Positions 10,237 to 19,292 of a stretch of DNA of 64,000 bases are shown one piece after another. The position numbers and the translations under genes are program-made. The notes below the pieces were generated by a model, which saw only the letters and a list, made by a program, of their open reading frames with translations, did not search any database and was not told the DNA's origin. Numbering within the stretch: position 1 is the stretch's first letter; the number at the start of each line of letters is the position of its first letter. The DNA comes from JAPUEK01 sp963815355 (GTDB taxonomy: Bacteria > Pseudomonadota > Alphaproteobacteria > Rhodobacterales > Rhodobacteraceae): NCBI GenBank assembly GCA_963815355.1, contig CAWFGJ010000007.1, forward strand, positions 1 to 64,000. Direction: 5' to 3'.

Positions 10237-11385
10237 TCAGCCCAGCAGATCCCGCACCAGCGAATGGAATATCGCCGCCCCTATCGGGATCAGATCATCA
10301 GGGAAATCATAGTCTGGATTGTGCAGCGCCGGATGGTTCTCCCCCGCCCCAAGCAACAGCATGGCAGCGCGCGTGCCCCCCTGCCCAAAGCGGCCAAAGT
10401 CCTCTGACGCGCGCATGGGCAGACCGTCGTCATCCCAAGGCAGCGCCAGCTTTTCCAACACGCGGGTCAGATGCACAACCGCCTCCGCATCGTTGACCGA
10501 GGCCGCGAACGCGTCGTGGAGATTGGTCTGGACGATCAACCCCTGCTGGGTGGCGGTCTTGGTGATCAACGCCAAAGCCGCCTCATGCAGCGCGGCCATC
10601 GGTGCGTCACGCGTGGTGCGAAGAGTAACCCACAACTCCGCCTCCCCCGGCGCGATACCGAAAGCGGGCGCGCCCAGCCGGGCGTGGGTGACAGTCACCA
10701 AGCGGAACGCATCATCCAGCGTGCGCGCGTCGCCAAGGGCCGTCAAAGCCGGGATCAACTCTGCCAAGGCAAATGCAGGCGAAAGGCCGGTTTCAGGAAG
10801 GCTCGCATGGGCGGTTTTGCCTGTCAGCACCACCCGCAGCCCTTGGCTTGCACAGTTTACCACCCCCGCGCGTACCGCCACATGGCCCAAGGCCAAGCCC
10901 GGCAAGTTATGGATGGCAAAGGCCCAATCGGGCCGGATCATCGCATAGCGCGCATCGGCAATCACCGCTGCAGCCCCGGACCCATCCTCTTCCGCCGGCT
11001 GGAACAGCAGCACCACCCGACCGCGCGCCGGGCCGCGCCGCGCCAAAAGCCGGCCCAGCGCCAGAAGAAACCCCATATGCCCATCATGCCCGCACAAATG
11101 GCCCTGCCCCGGCACCTGCGACCGGTGCGCGGCATCAGACAGCTCTTCAATTGGCAAAGCATCCAGTTCGGCACGAAACAGGACCGTCGGGCCCGGTTCG
11201 GCACTGTCAAACACGGCGGCTACGCCGTGACCGCCCAGCCCAGTCAGGATCTCACTCGGGCGCAAAGGCTCCAACGCAGCGACCACCGCAAGGGCTGTTT
11301 CAGCCTCTTGCCCGGAAATCTCCGGATGCCGATGCATCTGTCGCCGCCACGCGACAAGCTCCGCGATGTCGCGGTTGGTCAGCAT
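10237..11385 (-). CDS. M20-family amidohydrolase (hippurate/N-acyl-amino-acid hydrolase type)
   Basis: This 382-residue zinc-dependent hydrolase of the M20D group cleaves amide bonds of N-acyl amino acids or related compounds. The signatures are MHRHPEISGQE near the N-terminus, the metal-binding GHLCGHDGHMGFLLALGRLL, PAEEDGSGA around the catalytic glutamate, the dimerisation-domain segment GKTAHASLPETG, and the C-terminal MRASEDFGRF. The exact substrate cannot be read from sequence. Its ATG shares a base with the stop of soxG (TAATG), so it is translationally coupled to the sarcosine oxidase operon. That suggests it supplies or removes an acylated or amide nitrogen compound feeding sarcosine or glycine metabolism. 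The start is fixed by this overlap. Confidence 0.88.
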   Translation of the reverse strand: MLTNRDIAELVAWRRQMHRHPEISGQEAETALAVVAALEPLRPSEILTGLGGHGVAAVFDSAEPGPTVLFRAELDALPIEELSDAAHRSQVPGQGHLCGHDGHMGFLLALGRLLARRGPARGRVVLLFQPAEEDGSGAAAVIADARYAMIRPDWAFAIHNLPGLALGHVAVRAGVVNCASQGLRVVLTGKTAHASLPETGLSPAFALAELIPALTALGDARTLDDAFRLVTVTHARLGAPAFGIAPGEAELWVTLRTTRDAPMAALHEAALALITKTATQQGLIVQTNLHDAFAASVNDAEAVVHLTRVLEKLALPWDDDGLPMRASEDFGRFGQGGTRAAMLLLGAGENHPALHNPDYDFPDDLIPIGAAIFHSLVRDLLG

Positions 11386-11933
11386 TATACGATAGCGGCG
11401 CGGGCGTGCAGCGCGCGCAAGGCGATCTCAATCTCATGCCACGCGGTCCGCGCCATCGAGCGGAAAACCATAACCTGAATCTCCTCGTCTGAGACACGCA
11501 TGATCACCGACTGCATATGATAAAGCGCCGTGCGCGCCGCCATGCCAACCGGAAAAGCGGCCACGGACAAATCCATCGCGACGTAGCGCTGCAAGGCCTG
11601 CCCCGCACCCGGCCCCTTCAGCGACAGGGCCGCCCACCCCCCCGATTGGTCGGTAACCGCCGCCGAGGCGCCAAACTCCGGCGCGTCAACGCCGATCAAA
11701 AATGCTTGCTGACGCGACGTCCAGACCAAACGCGCCGCTCCCTTGGTCACAAAACGGTTCGGCTCTGGAAAGCTGACCCCCAACGGTTTCAGCGCCTTGG
11801 CGACAGCCTTGTCTTGCCCCGGAAAAGGGGCGACCGAGGTCACCGGACCAAGGTCCAACTCGGACAAGGTGGTGCCTGCAAGGGTCAAAGCCTCGCGTCC
11901 GTGCAACGCGGTTTTTGCGATCAATTCAGGCAC
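11385..11933 (-). CDS. soxG: Sarcosine oxidase gamma subunit
   Basis: At 182 residues, this is the small non-cofactor subunit of heterotetrameric sarcosine oxidase, which oxidises sarcosine to glycine with transfer of the methyl group to tetrahydrofolate. The family is recognised from DLGPVTSVAPFPGQ, the central Trp-Thr-Ser-Arg segment followed by FLIGV, VTDQSGGWAALSLKGP, and the C-terminal segment with VFRSMARTAWHEIE. It overlaps the 3' end of soxA by 8 bases and the following amidohydrolase by one base, so the whole set reads as one operon. Confidence 0.93.
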   Translation of the reverse strand: MPELIAKTALHGREALTLAGTTLSELDLGPVTSVAPFPGQDKAVAKALKPLGVSFPEPNRFVTKGAARLVWTSRQQAFLIGVDAPEFGASAAVTDQSGGWAALSLKGPGAGQALQRYVAMDLSVAAFPVGMAARTALYHMQSVIMRVSDEEIQVMVFRSMARTAWHEIEIALRALHARAAIV

Positions 11934-14850
11934 GCAACTTCTCCCCTTCCTTGTCGAAGAACACCGGGTCGCAGACTTCGGCGATCACATCCAGACCGCG
12001 CATATGATCCACAACCCGGATCCTCTCGCCCCACCTAGCCCGACCGTTCACCAAGAACCCCAAGGCCAAAGCGGCATCCATGGCCGGAGAATGACCAAAC
12101 GAGGTCACATAGCCTTGCGTCGTCTCGCGGTGAACCCGCTCACCTCTGGTGAACAGATGCGCCCCCGACAACGGCGGCGTGCCCGAGGGCATCTTCAGCC
12201 CCACCAACTGCTCGCGCTCTGGCCCGACAAGGCCGGGGCGCTGCGCCATCGCTTTTCCAATGCAGTCCTTCTTTGCACTGACCATCTTTGCCAGCCCGAT
12301 ATCAAAAGCAGTAACCCGCCCGTGGATTTCGGCATGCGTGATAAAGCCCTTCTCAATCCGCAGGACGTTCAGCGCCTCCATCCCGTAGGCGCCGCCGCCC
12401 ATCGTCTCGGCCTTGGCCACCAGATCCCGGAACAGGCTTTCGCCATAGCGCGTTGGCACCGCGATCTCATAGCCCTCTTCCCCCGAGAAAGAGATCCGGA
12501 ACAACCGCGCCGCAATCCCTCCCACCGTGACCGGGCCACAGGCCATGAAGGCAAACGCCCCCAACGGCTGATCGAGAACGGCGTTCAGCAGCGTCCGCGC
12601 CTTCGGTCCTGCCACCGCGAACTGCGCCCAGGACTCCGTCACCGAAATCAGAGACAGATTCCAATCCGCGCAATGCGCCTGCTGAAGGAAATCCAGATGC
12701 CGCATGACCAAACCCGCCGCCGCCGTGGTGGTGGTCATCAAATAGTGGTTCTCGCCCAGACGCGCGGTCGTCCCGTCGTCCATAACGAACCCATCTTCGC
12801 GCAACATCAACCCATAGCGCACCCGACCTACCGGCAGCGTCGAGAAGGTGTTGGTGTAGACAAAATCCAGAAACCGCGCCGCATCCTTGCCCTGAATGTC
12901 GATCTTGCCAAGGGTTGAGACGTCCGCCACTCCGACCGCTTCGCGCACCATCATGACTTCTCGGTCACAAGACTCGCGCCAACTTGTCTCGCCCGGCTTG
13001 GGGAAATAGGACGGCCGATACCACAGCCCCGCTTCCACCATCGGGGCCCCACGATCCCGGCTTGCCTGATCCGATGTCAGGAACCGCTGCGGCGCAAAGC
13101 CCGCGCCGCGCCCCCCCGCCCCAAGAGCCGCAATCGACACGGGCACGAACGGCGGGCGGAACGTTGTCGTCCCGGTTTCCGCGATCGCACGCCCCGTAGC
13201 ATCGGCCAACACCGCCAGTGCGGCAACGTTAGAGTTCTTGCCCTGATCCGGCGCCATCCCCTGCGTGGTGTAGCGCTTCATATGCTCGACAGAGCGGTAA
13301 CCTTCTTGCGCGGACAGCCGCACATCCTTGACCGTCACGTCATTGGCAAAGTCGAGCCACGCGCGGCCCTTCCCCTCAACCACCCAAAGTGGTGCAATGT
13401 TGTAGGCCGCATCCTCGGCCTCGGGAACAGCAACCCGCGTCGGCGCAAGACCCAGATCGGTCAAAGCCGCCTCTGCGGCCGCCAAACCACCGACCATACA
13501 AGCGCGGGTTGAGAAATCGCCCGCTGCCGCCCCCGCCAGACGCAAGCCCGGCACCATCCCCTCCACGGGAATAAAGGCTGCGATCGACGCATCCCAAGCC
13601 GGGCGGCCGTTCATGTGGCAGGCCAAGTGCAAACTGGGGTTCCAACCGCCAGACACCGCCAGCAGATCCGTCTCCAGCCGGAACGTCCCACCCACATGCC
13701 GCCCAGAAATCGAACGAAGCGCCTGACGCCCCTTGGTGTCGGTAATCTCGGCCCCAAGATAGACCGGACAGCCTTCCTCCCTGCTGGCATCGGCGCGACT
13801 GTCAAGGATCGCAACAACCTTGATCCCGGCGGCCATCAACTGCCGTGCCACCGCACGCGCCCCGTCGTTATTGGCGTAGACGGTCACACGGCTGCCCGGC
13901 ACGACGCCCCAGCGGTTCAGATAGGCTTGCACCGCGCTGGCCAGCATGATGCCGGGGCGGTCGTTCATCGGGAAGGCAATCGGCCGCTCCAGCGCGCCTG
14001 CGGCAAGGATCGCGCGACGCGCAGTGATCCGCCAGAAGCATTCCCGCGGCAGATCAGGCCGACCCGGCGGCAGATGCAGACCCACACGCTCCAAAGCGCC
14101 AAACACGCCGTCATCATGCACGCCGGTCACCGTTGTGCGCGTCATGACCCGCACATTCGGTGCAGCGCGCAATTCGGCCAAAACCGTTGCCAGCCACAAA
14201 GCGGCGGGCTCTCCGTCAATTAAACCGTCGTCGAGCAGCAATCGCCCCCCCGGCAGCGTGTCTTCCTCGGCCAGGATCACCTGCGCGCCCGCCCGCGCCG
14301 CCGCCAGCGCCGCCATCAGCCCCGCAGGACCAGACCCGACCACCAACAGATCACAAAACGCAAAGGCTTTTTCATAAGGGGCCTCATCATGCTTGGGCAG
14401 CAAGGTTCCAAGCCCCGCCGCCCGACGGATGATCGGCTCATAGATCTTTTCCCAAAAGGCACGCGGCCACATGAAGGTCTTGTAGTAAAACCCAGCCGAC
14501 AGAAACGGCGAGACCAGATCATTCACCCCAAGCAGATCGAACCTCAGCGACGGAAAGCGGTTCTGACTTTGCGCTACAAGCCCCGGATAGATCTCTTGCA
14601 CGGTCGCGCGGACATTCGGCGTCTGCTGATCGCCCTCCAGCACCTCAACCAAGGCGTTGGGTTCTTCGGAACCCGCCGTCATAACTCCGCGCGGACGGTG
14701 ATATTTAAAGCTCCGCCCGACCAGCTTTACCCCATTGGCCAACAAGGCAGAGGCCAGCGTGTCGCCGTGGTATCCCTGATAGTCTCGCCCATCGAACCGA
14801 AAGCTGACCGGCTTTGTCCGATCAACCAGACCTTTTGCAACCAGCCTCAT
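11926..14850 (-). CDS. soxA: Sarcosine oxidase alpha subunit
   Basis: This 974-residue large subunit matches the family's roughly 1000 residues. The N-terminus has the ferredoxin-like domain (VSFRFDGRDYQGYHGDTLAS). It is followed by a dinucleotide-binding motif, LLVVGSGPAGLMAALAAARA, and a second nucleotide-binding region (VTVYANNDGARAVARQLMAAG). The C-terminal half from about residue 590 is a GcvT-like tetrahydrofolate-binding domain (WRESCDREVMMVREAVGVAD, later FRISFSGEEGYEIAVP). Role: with SoxB it passes electrons from sarcosine oxidation and hands the one-carbon unit to folate, in the cytoplasm. Its ATG overlaps the soxD stop (ATGA). Confidence 0.97.
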   Translation of the reverse strand: MRLVAKGLVDRTKPVSFRFDGRDYQGYHGDTLASALLANGVKLVGRSFKYHRPRGVMTAGSEEPNALVEVLEGDQQTPNVRATVQEIYPGLVAQSQNRFPSLRFDLLGVNDLVSPFLSAGFYYKTFMWPRAFWEKIYEPIIRRAAGLGTLLPKHDEAPYEKAFAFCDLLVVGSGPAGLMAALAAARAGAQVILAEEDTLPGGRLLLDDGLIDGEPAALWLATVLAELRAAPNVRVMTRTTVTGVHDDGVFGALERVGLHLPPGRPDLPRECFWRITARRAILAAGALERPIAFPMNDRPGIMLASAVQAYLNRWGVVPGSRVTVYANNDGARAVARQLMAAGIKVVAILDSRADASREEGCPVYLGAEITDTKGRQALRSISGRHVGGTFRLETDLLAVSGGWNPSLHLACHMNGRPAWDASIAAFIPVEGMVPGLRLAGAAAGDFSTRACMVGGLAAAEAALTDLGLAPTRVAVPEAEDAAYNIAPLWVVEGKGRAWLDFANDVTVKDVRLSAQEGYRSVEHMKRYTTQGMAPDQGKNSNVAALAVLADATGRAIAETGTTTFRPPFVPVSIAALGAGGRGAGFAPQRFLTSDQASRDRGAPMVEAGLWYRPSYFPKPGETSWRESCDREVMMVREAVGVADVSTLGKIDIQGKDAARFLDFVYTNTFSTLPVGRVRYGLMLREDGFVMDDGTTARLGENHYLMTTTTAAAGLVMRHLDFLQQAHCADWNLSLISVTESWAQFAVAGPKARTLLNAVLDQPLGAFAFMACGPVTVGGIAARLFRISFSGEEGYEIAVPTRYGESLFRDLVAKAETMGGGAYGMEALNVLRIEKGFITHAEIHGRVTAFDIGLAKMVSAKKDCIGKAMAQRPGLVGPEREQLVGLKMPSGTPPLSGAHLFTRGERVHRETTQGYVTSFGHSPAMDAALALGFLVNGRARWGERIRVVDHMRGLDVIAEVCDPVFFDKEGEKLRA

Positions 14851-15128
14851 GCCGCCCCCCCTTTCGCAGGTGTCCGACCCGCAACCAGTTCAGCCGCGAA
14901 CACCTCATGGGTAACCGTCGACCGGGTGACCCGCAGCCACTGGCTGCACCCGGTTTCATGATACCAAAGGTCGTTTGTGATCCCGGCGGGGTTGTCACGC
15001 AGATGCAAATGATTGTCCCACGCCTCTTCCGACGCGCCCTCTGCGGGGCGATTCAGATAGTCATCGGACCCGTAATAGTAGAATTCACGGCGGTCACGCA
15101 GACCACATAAGGGACAAGGTAGACGCAT
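14847..15128 (-). CDS. soxD: Sarcosine oxidase delta subunit
   Basis: This is a 93-residue zinc-binding subunit of heterotetrameric sarcosine oxidase. The start at 15126-15128 is chosen because it begins the family hallmark MRLPCPLCGLRDRREFYYYG with the CxxC zinc site. The remainder includes the segment ending WYHETGCSQWLRV. The reading frame extends upstream to 15275 but that part is not sarcosine-oxidase-like. It overlaps soxA by 4 bases. A 207-base gap separates it from soxB upstream, unusually long for this operon, and that gap contains a repeated hairpin-type element. Confidence 0.93.
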   Translation of the reverse strand: MRLPCPLCGLRDRREFYYYGSDDYLNRPAEGASEEAWDNHLHLRDNPAGITNDLWYHETGCSQWLRVTRSTVTHEVFAAELVAGRTPAKGGAA

Positions 15129-15171
15129 CAGAAGACCTCTGCGATCGGAAGATGAAAAGAAGATAGTTAGA

Positions 15172-15236
15172 AGAAAGGGGCGCTGCCCCTCGGCCTGCGG
15201 CCTCACCCCGGAGTACTTTGCCCAAGATGAACAGCG
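15172..15236. repeat. Intergenic mini-hairpin element between soxB and soxD
   Basis: Two small inverted repeats lie side by side: GGGGC-gct-GCCCC and GGCC-tgc-GGCC. They are followed by CCCCGGAGTACTTTGCCCAA. From memory, a very similar unit (GC-rich hairpins, then CCCCGGAGTATTTTTGCCAA) recurs in intergenic regions of Rhodobacteraceae genomes. No search was run. Here it sits inside an operon, so it may modulate the relative output of soxB and soxDAG, or be passive. Confidence 0.5.
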
Positions 15237-15335
15237 CAAAGGGGGTTTGGCTAGGCGGTTTTGCTGTCGGCGCATAGGGGGTTGAGCGGGAAGGATGTTC
15301 CGGAAAAAGGCGCCTAATCAAGGACATGACGCGGG

Positions 15336-16586
15336 TCAATGCAAGTTATGCTGGCTGCCGGTGCCTTCTTCGTCGAGAACATGCCCCGTTCGGAACCGAT
15401 CCAGCCGGAAGCGCCGCGCGACCTCGTGGCTGGTCCCTGTCGCCATAAGATGCGCCATGCACCAACCCGACGCCGGCACCGCCTTGAACCCGCCGTAGTT
15501 CCATCCCGCATCGACAAACAACCCGTCGATATGGGTTTTGTCGATGATAGGCGAGCCGTCAGGCGTCATATCCATGATCCCGGCCCAGCTGCGCAAAATC
15601 TTCGCGCGGCCAATCATCGGCATCAAAGTCATGCCTGCTTCCATCACATGTTCAAGCATCGGAAGATTACCGCGCGCCGCGTAAGACGCGTAGAAATCCA
15701 AGTCCCCGCCGAAAACCAAACCACCCTTATCCGACTGACTTATATAGAAATGCCCCATGCCAAAAGAGATCACCGAGTCGATCACGGGCTTCAGGCCCTC
15801 AGTTACAAAGGCCTGCATGATGTGGCTTTCCACCGGCAACCGCATCCCGGCCATCGCCGCGACCTGCCCAGAACGCCCCGCCGCAATCATGCCAACCTTC
15901 TTTGCTCGAATTGGACCGCGCGTCGTCTGTACTCCCATCACCTTGCCATTGACTACATCGATGCCTGTGACTTCGCAGTTCTGGATGAGATCAACCCCAA
16001 GTCGATCCGCCCCGCGCGCATATCCCCAAGCCACTGCATCATGGCGCGCGGTGCCAGCCCGCCATTGCATCAGTCCACCATAGATTGGAAAGCGCGTTTG
16101 ATTGTAGTCAAGAAAGGGGTAGAGTTCTTTAAGCTGCGGCACATCGAGTATTTCTGCGTCGTCGCCTTGGTTGACGATCATGTTTCCGCGCCTAATTGCC
16201 GAATCTCGCTGGCCATCGGAGTGGAAAAGGACAACTTGTCCGCGCTGGCTATGCATTACGTTAAAGTTAAGCTCGGCCTCCAGCCCTTCCCACAGCTTTA
16301 GGGAATGGCTGTAAAATTCCGAGTTGCCCTGCATGAAATAGTTCGCCCGCACGATTGTCGTGTTGCGTCCAACATTGCCGCCTCCCAGATAGCCCTTTTC
16401 CAGCACAGCGATGTTGCGAAGGCCATGATTCTTGGCCAAATAGTAGGCTGTCGACAGGCCATGCCCGCCTCCTCCGATGATAATCGCATCATACTCTTGC
16501 TTCGGTGCCGCGTCCCGCCAGGCGGGTTTCCACCCTTTGTTGCCAAACAAGCCCTCGGTAATGACTTTCAGACCGGAATAACGCAT
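15336..16586 (-). CDS. soxB: Sarcosine oxidase beta subunit
   Basis: This is a 416-residue FAD/FMN-binding catalytic subunit that oxidises sarcosine. The start at 16584-16586 gives the family N-terminus MRYSGLKVITEGLFGNKGWK. The reading frame continues 19 codons upstream, but that part is not family-like. The dinucleotide-binding motif is DAIIIGGGGHGLSTAYYLA. GTARHDAVAWGYARGADRLG contains the histidine region that carries covalent flavin in this family (position by family knowledge). The C-terminus GWCMAHLMATG, then RFRLDRFRTGHV, is typical, and the length is normal. It is the first gene of the soxBDAG-amidohydrolase unit, with its promoter expected in the 16587-17000 gap. Confidence 0.95.
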   Translation of the reverse strand: MRYSGLKVITEGLFGNKGWKPAWRDAAPKQEYDAIIIGGGGHGLSTAYYLAKNHGLRNIAVLEKGYLGGGNVGRNTTIVRANYFMQGNSEFYSHSLKLWEGLEAELNFNVMHSQRGQVVLFHSDGQRDSAIRRGNMIVNQGDDAEILDVPQLKELYPFLDYNQTRFPIYGGLMQWRAGTARHDAVAWGYARGADRLGVDLIQNCEVTGIDVVNGKVMGVQTTRGPIRAKKVGMIAAGRSGQVAAMAGMRLPVESHIMQAFVTEGLKPVIDSVISFGMGHFYISQSDKGGLVFGGDLDFYASYAARGNLPMLEHVMEAGMTLMPMIGRAKILRSWAGIMDMTPDGSPIIDKTHIDGLFVDAGWNYGGFKAVPASGWCMAHLMATGTSHEVARRFRLDRFRTGHVLDEEGTGSQHNLH

Positions 16587-17523
16587 GGACCTCTGCCTTT
16601 GCTGTTCCAATAGTGAAACTGCTTTGCACCGGTTATGCAACACTCAACCGCCCTTGCCTTGGCCATCGGCGACTAAAAACGTCGCTGTCGGCACGGCACT
16701 TCAGAGCGCCGCAGCCAGACTTACCTTAAACCGAGGGTTCACCAACGTCTTCAACTTGGGTCTTCCAAAGGGGGACCGCCAACTAGCTGCGAAGGGATGG
16801 ACCGCCCTGCACCGTTTGACTGATTGCCTGAATCATACAACCTCGCACGACAGCATTGGCCAAAAGCGGCGCAGGTGCGGCAAGCATCGTTCCAGCCCCA
16901 AAGAATACGCGGCACAGCCCCGTCTAGCGGAGCGATCATCGCCCCGAGTGCCACAACTGTCGGGCCATTGCTCAGTGTAGCAAAATCAAAGTTTTGGGTC
17001 AGATCATTGCGTGAGGCAGGAAGAGGCCCTGTTGGCTTTGCTCTCCTGTTTCTACAAAATCCTCAGAAAGTGCCACGCGGACCTCAATGAGGTGACCCGC
17101 TGGCAAAGTTCAGTCGCCGAAGGCTGGGCAGTGTTCGCTCTGCTGCATCTAAAGCTACTGCCAGATTTTCCTTGCCGCCCCCTCTGTCATGCCCAAACGG
17201 CAGCATTGACCCGTACAAGAGCACCCTACGATTAACGGTTGCACACGCTGCGTGCAGAACAGCCCCAACAAATGCCATTGTCAGCGCCGCGTGTTAAACG
17301 GATTGTGCCAGAGATCACGCTATCTGATCGAGCAGTTAGTTCAGAAGTGCCCGCCTTGCTTCGGCACCGTCGACCAATGCATCAAGTGCCACATTCGAAC
17401 AGGTTAGTCCCGGTCCAGTCTTGCCCAGCACCCGGCTACCCGGCCCCGGGCAGGCCAAAACCCACCCGGTCCGTTGATCATACAGAGCATGCCGTCGGTC
17501 TCATCAACCAAACCAGCAAGAGG
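16587..17523. other. 937-base gap with decayed minus-strand coding fragments, no intact gene
   Basis: No intact gene is found. On the minus strand there are protein-like stretches in several frames that look like one decayed gene. Examples are a frame with LYGSMLPFGHDRGGGKENLA near 17110-17220, one with TVVALGAMIAPLDGAVPRI near 16920-16985, and one with LLANAVVRGCMIQAISQTV near 16815-16875. I could not identify the family. The promoter of soxB must lie in the left part. The whole stretch lies between a broken dehydrogenase and soxB, so gene decay here is plausible. Confidence 0.4.
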
Positions 17524-18958
17524 TCACAGTCCTTTGGAGCGGTAAGCCTGTGCCACACGACCAATCGAAACGATATATGCGGCAACGCGCAAATCGTTCA
17601 CGTCGCTGCGCCCATGCCAGACTTCGCGCATGGCTTGGTAGGCACTTCGCATTGTGTCATCCAGACCTGACCGCACCAATGCCAGCTCATCAGAGCCCTG
17701 TAGGAACTTTTCTTTGAAATCCTTCCCCCAGCGTCCAGCCCAAACCGCGATCCGCGCTCAGTTGCTCCAGTTCCTCAACAAGCATGCGTGAGCGGGCTTC
17801 TTCGGCGCGGCGCTGCATCCGGCCGAATCGTATATGGGACAGGTTCTTGACCCATTCAAAGTAAGAAACCGTCACGCCGCCCGCGTTGGCGTACATGTCG
17901 GGTACGATGACAACACCCTTCTTGCGAAGAATCTCATCTGCGCCGTAAGTGATTGGGCCGTTCGCGGCTTCTATGATCAGCGGGGCCTTGATCCGATCGG
18001 CGTTGCCAAGATGAATAACACCTTCCATAGCTGCCGGAATCAAGATGTCGCAAGCCAACTCAAGCGCGGCTGCGCCATCGGCCATGTAAGTTGCCCCAGG
18101 GAAGTCTTTGACCGAACCCGCATGCGCCGCCATCCAATGACGCAGTTCTTCGATATTCAGCCCCGCTTCGTTCACTACGGCCCCGTCGCGCTCGGCGACG
18201 GCGATGATCTTGGCGCCGTCTTCTTCGCTTAAGAACTTGGCTGCGTGGTAGCCAACATTGCCAAGGCCCTGAATGACCACGCGTTTTCCGTCAAGGTCGC
18301 CAGAAAGGCCCGCCATGGCTTTGTCTTCTTTTTGGCGAAAGAACTCTCGGAGTGCATATTGCACCCCGCGCCCCGTTGCCTCGACACGGCCCTAAATCCC
18401 CCCCGCGTGGGGCGGCTTGCCGGTGACACAAGCTTTAGAGTTGATGTCACGCGTGTTCATTCGAGCGTATTGATCCGCAATCCAGGCCATTTCCCGCTCG
18501 CCTGTGCCCATATCCGGGGCAGGCACATTCTGCGCTGGGTGAATCAGGTCGCGCTTGATCAGTTCGTAAGCGAAGCGGCGCGTGATTTGTTCCAACTCAT
18601 GTTCATCCCAAGCGCGCGGGTCGATGCACAACCCGCCCTTGGAGCCGCCGAACGGTGTCTCAACCAGCGCACACTTGTATGTCATAAGAGCCGCCAGCGC
18701 CTCGACTTCGTCCTGATGGACCGACAACGCATAACGGATACCTCCCTTGACCGGCTCCATGTGTTCGGAGTGTACAGAGCGGTAACCAGTGAAAGTCTTG
18801 ATCTCACCCCGAAGGCGCACACCGAAGCGCACCGTATAGGTTGAATTGCAGACGCGGATCTTCTCCTCAAGTCCCGGGGACAAATCCATCAACGCAGTCG
18901 CGCGCTTAAACATTAGATCAACTGATTCCCGAAAGCTCGGTTCACCCTGAACAGCCAT
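17524..18958 (-). pseudogene. NAD(P)-dependent glutamate dehydrogenase, broken by an amber codon and a frameshift
   Basis: Glu/Leu/Phe/Val dehydrogenase family; it would interconvert glutamate and 2-oxoglutarate plus ammonia. The N-terminal part (MAVQGEPSFRESVDLMFKRA, KGGIRYALSVHQDEVEALAA, the substrate-site segment ending LVETPFGGSKGG) is intact up to an in-frame TAG at 18392-18394. The next residues continue in the same frame as GRVEATGRGVQYALREFF, so the stop probably replaces a glutamine codon. The NAD-binding domain (VVIQGLGNVGYHAAKFL) follows. A second lesion, an extra base in the CCCCC run at 17725-17729, throws out the last 65 or so residues (DFKEKFLQGSDELALVRSGL to RVAQAYRSKGL, true stop 17524-17526). 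Repaired length of about 476 residues matches the family. Two independent hits argue for a real pseudogene, although the homopolymer indel alone could be an artefact. Confidence 0.9.
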
Positions 18959-19292
18959 GCTTCTCTCCCTCTTTTGCCGGGGCCAACCGGCACTGCGATC
19001 TTCTTAGTCGTTAATGCTTATCAGTTCTCTAACCATCGGGGGCGAGTTTTTCTGAATTTTCACATTAAGTGATTCGAAGTCGTCCAATTTGAACACAATT
19101 GGAAGGCGAGTGCTGTCGCCGCAATTGTCCCAATCTTGTCGGCCAATCCTTATCGTTTCCAACGGGATGCATATTGCCCGGAGACTGCCTCCTCTGCCAC
19201 AATTTCGCCTTAACTTCTGGGCAGCGATGTGGCGGGGGCATGACAAAGTTGCGAAGAGATTTACCTTTTTGCGGGTGCCAAGGATCACTGCC
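18959..19292. other. Divergent promoter region between the dehydrogenase and TadG-like genes
   Basis: This 334-base spacer lies between two divergently transcribed genes, so both promoters should be here. A frame continuous with the downstream TadG-like protein runs upstream to 19089, but it lacks the hydrophobic N-terminal signature and is not counted as coding. I cannot point to a convincing operator. Confidence 0.4.
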
